Of a DNA stretch of 64,000 nt, positions 61,195-64,000 are shown one piece after another. The DNA lies in contig NZ_CP061379.1 in NCBI RefSeq assembly GCF_015624505.1, forward strand, positions 7,315,001 through 7,379,000, written 5' to 3'. The DNA is from Bradyrhizobium commune (GTDB lineage: Bacteria; Pseudomonadota; Alphaproteobacteria; Rhizobiales; Xanthobacteraceae). Under the pieces are notes generated by a model. It saw nothing but the letters and a program-made list of their open reading frames with translations, made no database searches and was not told the DNA's origin. Each line of letters starts with the position of its first letter. The stretch's first letter is position 1. The translations under genes and the position numbers were made by a program.

Positions 61195-62553
61195 ATGATG
61201 AGCCCGGAGCAGAACGACCTGATCACCCGCACCGGGCTGAAAGACCCCTGCGGAAAGCTGATGCGGAGCTACTGGCAGCCGGCGGCGCTGGTCGACGAGC
61301 TCGAAGGCGCGCGGCCGATCCGCCCCGTCAGATTGCTCGGCGAGAACCTGGTGCTGTTTCGCGACGAGACGGGACGCTACGGCCTGATCGATCGCCACTG
61401 CGCGCATCGCGGCGCCGACCTCGCCTTCGGCCGGCTCGAGCATGGCGGGCTGCGCTGCGCCTTCCATGGCTGGCTGTTCGATGCGACCGGCCAGTGCATC
61501 GAGACGCCGGCCGAGCCGAAGGAGTCAAAGCTCTGCCAGAACATCCGCCAGCGCTCCTATCCCGTGGTGGAGAAGAGCGGCATCCTCTGGGCTTATCTCG
61601 GCGAAGGTGAGCCGCCGGCATTTCCCGAGCTCGATTGCTTCGTCGCGCCCGGCACGCACACCTTCGCGTTCAAGGGCCACATGGCCTGCAACTGGCTCCA
61701 GGCGCTCGAGGTCGGCATCGATCCCGCGCACGCCTCCTATCTGCATCGCTTCTTCGAGGACGAGGACACCTCCACCGCCTACGGCAAGCAGTTCCGCGGC
61801 GCTTCGGCCGGCTCCGACCTGCCGATGACGAAGATCCTGCGCGAATACGACCGCCCGATCATCAATGTCGAGCACACCGAATACGGGTTGCGGCTGATCG
61901 CGCTGCGCGAGATCGACGAGGAACGGACGCATGTACGCGTCACCAACCAGCTGTTCCCGCACGGCTTCGTCATCCCGATGAGCACGGAGATGACGATCAC
62001 GCAGTGGCATGTGCCGGTCGACGACGAGAACTGCTACTGGTACGCAATCTTCACCAGCTATTCGAATCCGGTCGACAAGCAGAAGATGCGCGACCAGCGG
62101 CTCGAGCTCTATGAGCTGCCCGACTACAAGTCGCGCAAGAACAAAGCCAACGAGTACGGCTTCGATCCGCACGAGCAGCAGACCGCGACCTACACCGGCA
62201 TGGGCAACGACATCAACGTTCACGACCAATGGGCGGTGGAATCGATGGGCGCGATCCAGGACCGCACCAGGGAACATCTCGGCTCGAGCGACAAGGCGAT
62301 CGTGCAATATCGCCGGCTGCTGCGGCAGGAGATCGAGAAGGTTTTGGGCGGCGAGAAGCCGATGCTATTCCTTGACGAAGCCAACGCGCGGTCGATCCAG
62401 GGACCGGCCACCATGGACGGCATCGGCCCGACGCGCGGCTGGGAGACCTATTGGATGGAGGTCGACGTCAGGCGCCGCCGCGGCGCGCCCTGGACCGCGC
62501 CGGTGCCGAAGGAAATTGCGGACAATGTGCACCGGCTGACGGCGGCGGAGTGA
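61195..62553 (+). CDS. Rieske ring-hydroxylating oxygenase alpha subunit
   Basis: Oxygenase subunit of 452 aa. The Rieske 2Fe-2S ligands are CAHRGADLAFGRLEHGGLRCAFHGW (C-x-H...C-x-x-H, residues 66-90). The catalytic domain has ALEVGIDPAHASYLHRFF with the Fe-binding His region (D-P-A-H and H). The length and GPCGKLMRSYWQPAALVDEL-like start resemble phthalate 4,5-dioxygenase-type oxygenases. A reductase must be elsewhere. It is followed by a glutamine-synthetase-like gene. Confidence 0.9.
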   Translation: MMSPEQNDLITRTGLKDPCGKLMRSYWQPAALVDELEGARPIRPVRLLGENLVLFRDETGRYGLIDRHCAHRGADLAFGRLEHGGLRCAFHGWLFDATGQCIETPAEPKESKLCQNIRQRSYPVVEKSGILWAYLGEGEPPAFPELDCFVAPGTHTFAFKGHMACNWLQALEVGIDPAHASYLHRFFEDEDTSTAYGKQFRGASAGSDLPMTKILREYDRPIINVEHTEYGLRLIALREIDEERTHVRVTNQLFPHGFVIPMSTEMTITQWHVPVDDENCYWYAIFTSYSNPVDKQKMRDQRLELYELPDYKSRKNKANEYGFDPHEQQTATYTGMGNDINVHDQWAVESMGAIQDRTREHLGSSDKAIVQYRRLLRQEIEKVLGGEKPMLFLDEANARSIQGPATMDGIGPTRGWETYWMEVDVRRRRGAPWTAPVPKEIADNVHRLTAAE

Positions 62554-62572
62554 GGGTCGTGCTGGCCTCTCC

Positions 62573-62605
62573 TCCGTCATTGCGAGCTGAGCTCGCAATG
62601 ACGGA
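62573..62605. repeat. 33-bp perfect palindrome (CCGTCATTGCGAG type)
   Basis: TCCGTCATTGCGAGC, a 3-nt loop TGA, and the exact reverse complement. It lies between the Rieske and the glutamine-synthetase-like genes, and is a minimal form of the repeat at 24254-24343. Confidence 0.8.
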
Positions 62606-62660
62606 GAATGTGGCGGGCGTCTTGCAGACGTCGGGCATTGGTGACTGAGGAGCAACGATA

Positions 62661-64000
62661 GTGACTTTCGTCGCGCGTCATGCGCTGTGGTCGGACGAGC
62701 AGAAGGACGCAGCGGTGCGCATGCGCCGCATCGTCGAGGAAAAGAATCTCGAAGTCATCCGCCTCGCCTTCCCCGACCAGCACGGCATCTTGCGCGGCAA
62801 GACCATCATCGCCGCCGAGGCGATCGCCTCGCTGGAAGGCGGCTGCTCCATCACGACGACGATGCTCGCCAAGGACACCTCGCACCGCACGGTGTTCCCG
62901 GTCTTCACATCAGGTGGCGGCTTCGGCATGAAGGAGATCGAGGGCGCAGCCGACGTGCTGATGGTCGCCGATCCCACCACCTTCCGCGTGCTGCCCTGGG
63001 CGCCAGCGACCGGCTGGGTTCTCTGCGATCTCTATTTTGGCGATGGCCGCCCGGTGCCGTTCGCGACGCGCGGGCTCTATCGCAAGGTGCTCGACGAGCT
63101 CGCAAGCCGCGGCCACGATTTCATCGCCGGCCTCGAGGTCGAATTCCACATCTTCAGGCTCGACGACCCGCATATGCGTGTGGAGGACGCCGGCCAGCCC
63201 GGCACACCGCCCTCGGTGAGCCTGCTGTCCCACGGCTATCAATACCTCACCGAGCAGCGGTTCGATCAGATGGAGCCGGCGCTCGAGATTCTTCGCCGCG
63301 ACATTCTGGCGCTCGGGCTGCCGCTGCGTTCGGTCGAGGTCGAGTTCGGGCCGAGCCAGTGCGAGTTCACCTTCCAGCCCAGACAGGGTCTGGAGCCCGC
63401 CGACAACATGGTGCTGTTCCGCTCCGCCGTGAAGCAGGTCGCGCGACGGCACGGCTATCACGCCACGTTCATGTGCCGGCCGAAACTTCCGAACGTGGTC
63501 GCGAGCGGCTGGCATCTGCATCAGTCGATCGTGTCACGCACGAGCGGCGAGAACCTGTTCATGGCCAAGGAAGGTGCCGCGCCGCTCAGCGAATTCGGCC
63601 GCTGTTATCTCGCAGGACTGCTCGACCACGCCCGTGCGGCCACCGTTTTCACGACGCCAACCATCAACGGCTACAAGCGCTACCGCTCCTACTCGCTGGC
63701 ACCGGACCGCGCGATCTGGGGTCGCGACAATCGCGGCGTGATGATCCGCGTGCTCGGTGGCGCCGGCAACGCCGCCACCCGCCTGGAAAACCGTGTCGGC
63801 GAGCCCGCCGCCAATCCCTATCTCTATATGGCGGCCCAAATCCTGTCCGGGCTCGACGGCGTCGACCGCAAGCTCGATCCCGGCCCTTCAGCGGATACGC
63901 CCTACGAGACCGAGGCGCCACTCTTGCCGAAGTCGCTGCGCGATGCGGTTTCGGCGCTGAAGGACGATCCCTTCTTCCGCGAAAAATTCGGCGCCGAGTT
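62661..64000 (+). CDS. Glutamine-synthetase-like enzyme (3' end outside window)
   Basis: The visible 446 residues are a GlnA-fold ligase: FPDQHGILRGKT, LEVEFHIF (Glu metal ligand), VEVEFGPSQCEFTF, GWHLHQSIV (ATP-site His region), and NGYKRYRSYSLAPDRAIWGRDNRGVMIRV. It starts at GTG 62661 with GAGGAGCAACGATA before it. It is a GS-like paralogue rather than housekeeping GlnA. Next to a Rieske oxygenase it recalls gamma-glutamylation of amines or anilines before oxygenation (AtdA1-type logic). Substrate unknown. Confidence 0.85.
   Translation, partial: MTFVARHALWSDEQKDAAVRMRRIVEEKNLEVIRLAFPDQHGILRGKTIIAAEAIASLEGGCSITTTMLAKDTSHRTVFPVFTSGGGFGMKEIEGAADVLMVADPTTFRVLPWAPATGWVLCDLYFGDGRPVPFATRGLYRKVLDELASRGHDFIAGLEVEFHIFRLDDPHMRVEDAGQPGTPPSVSLLSHGYQYLTEQRFDQMEPALEILRRDILALGLPLRSVEVEFGPSQCEFTFQPRQGLEPADNMVLFRSAVKQVARRHGYHATFMCRPKLPNVVASGWHLHQSIVSRTSGENLFMAKEGAAPLSEFGRCYLAGLLDHARAATVFTTPTINGYKRYRSYSLAPDRAIWGRDNRGVMIRVLGGAGNAATRLENRVGEPAANPYLYMAAQILSGLDGVDRKLDPGPSADTPYETEAPLLPKSLRDAVSALKDDPFFREKFGAE

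Overview
The window is GC-rich chromosomal DNA of a Bradyrhizobium-type alphaproteobacterium (Hyphomicrobiales). The evidence is GcrA with CcrM-type GANTC sites, a double-length dCTP deaminase, a SAM-II riboswitch in front of metZ, the pstSCAB-phoU-phoB order with phoR upstream, OpgC, an aerobic benzoyl-CoA (box) cluster, and palindromic intergenic repeats of the type common in Bradyrhizobium and Rhodopseudomonas. No rRNA genes or CRISPR arrays were seen.

Layout. (1) 1-4803: 5' part of a xylulokinase gene with its LacI-type regulator, two GNAT acetyltransferases with an XRE-cupin regulator, and an epoxide-hydrolase-like enzyme. (2) 4819-22219: a 17.3-kb integrative element in a tRNA-Gly(CCC) gene, bounded by a perfect 39-bp direct repeat. 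Its left part is defence-like cargo: a single-span membrane protein, a Z1-domain P-loop ATPase, an unrecognised 159-aa protein, a DNA methyltransferase, and a convergent DUF3644 protein carrying an R-x4-H HEPN motif. The middle has origin-like repeat arrays, an AbiU2/HEPN-like gene broken by an in-frame amber codon, an AlpA-type HTH protein, a cold-shock-domain protein and a run of small phage-like genes. The right part has a VirE/VapE-type P-loop protein and a tyrosine integrase. No capsid, portal, tail or lysis genes are seen, so the element looks like a phage satellite or small integrative island. (3) 22396-29296: Ogt-type methyltransferase, AraC regulator, VOC and SRPBCC proteins, a Gly/Met-rich secreted protein, a MATE exporter, a hypothetical protein and dCTP deaminase. 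(4) 29384-36372: SAM-II riboswitch plus terminator and metZ; two SGNH-type secreted proteins with OpgC; apaG; a repeat-rich non-coding block; hslO. (5) 36608-39710: argD-argF and gcrA. (6) 40024-46727: phosphate regulon. (7) 46763-52051: membrane proteins, an OmpA-family protein, a polysaccharide deacetylase and an SDR. (8) 52130-59855: box cluster (boxB, boxC, DUF309 gene, alpha/beta hydrolase, benzoate-CoA ligase, divergent boxR, group II truncated haemoglobin). (9) 59898-64000: PRC-barrel protein, IclR regulator, Rieske oxygenase alpha subunit and a partial glutamine-synthetase-like gene, which suggest a nitrogenous aromatic catabolic module.

The best candidate for an undescribed system is 5723-10346. 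The Z1 ATPase, the 159-aa protein and the methyltransferase overlap as a translationally coupled operon, and it converges tail to tail with the HEPN-like DUF3644 gene. This is the logic of modification-dependent restriction combined with an abortive RNase, but the function is inferred from sequence only. Family names rest on motif recognition by eye, since no database search could be run.
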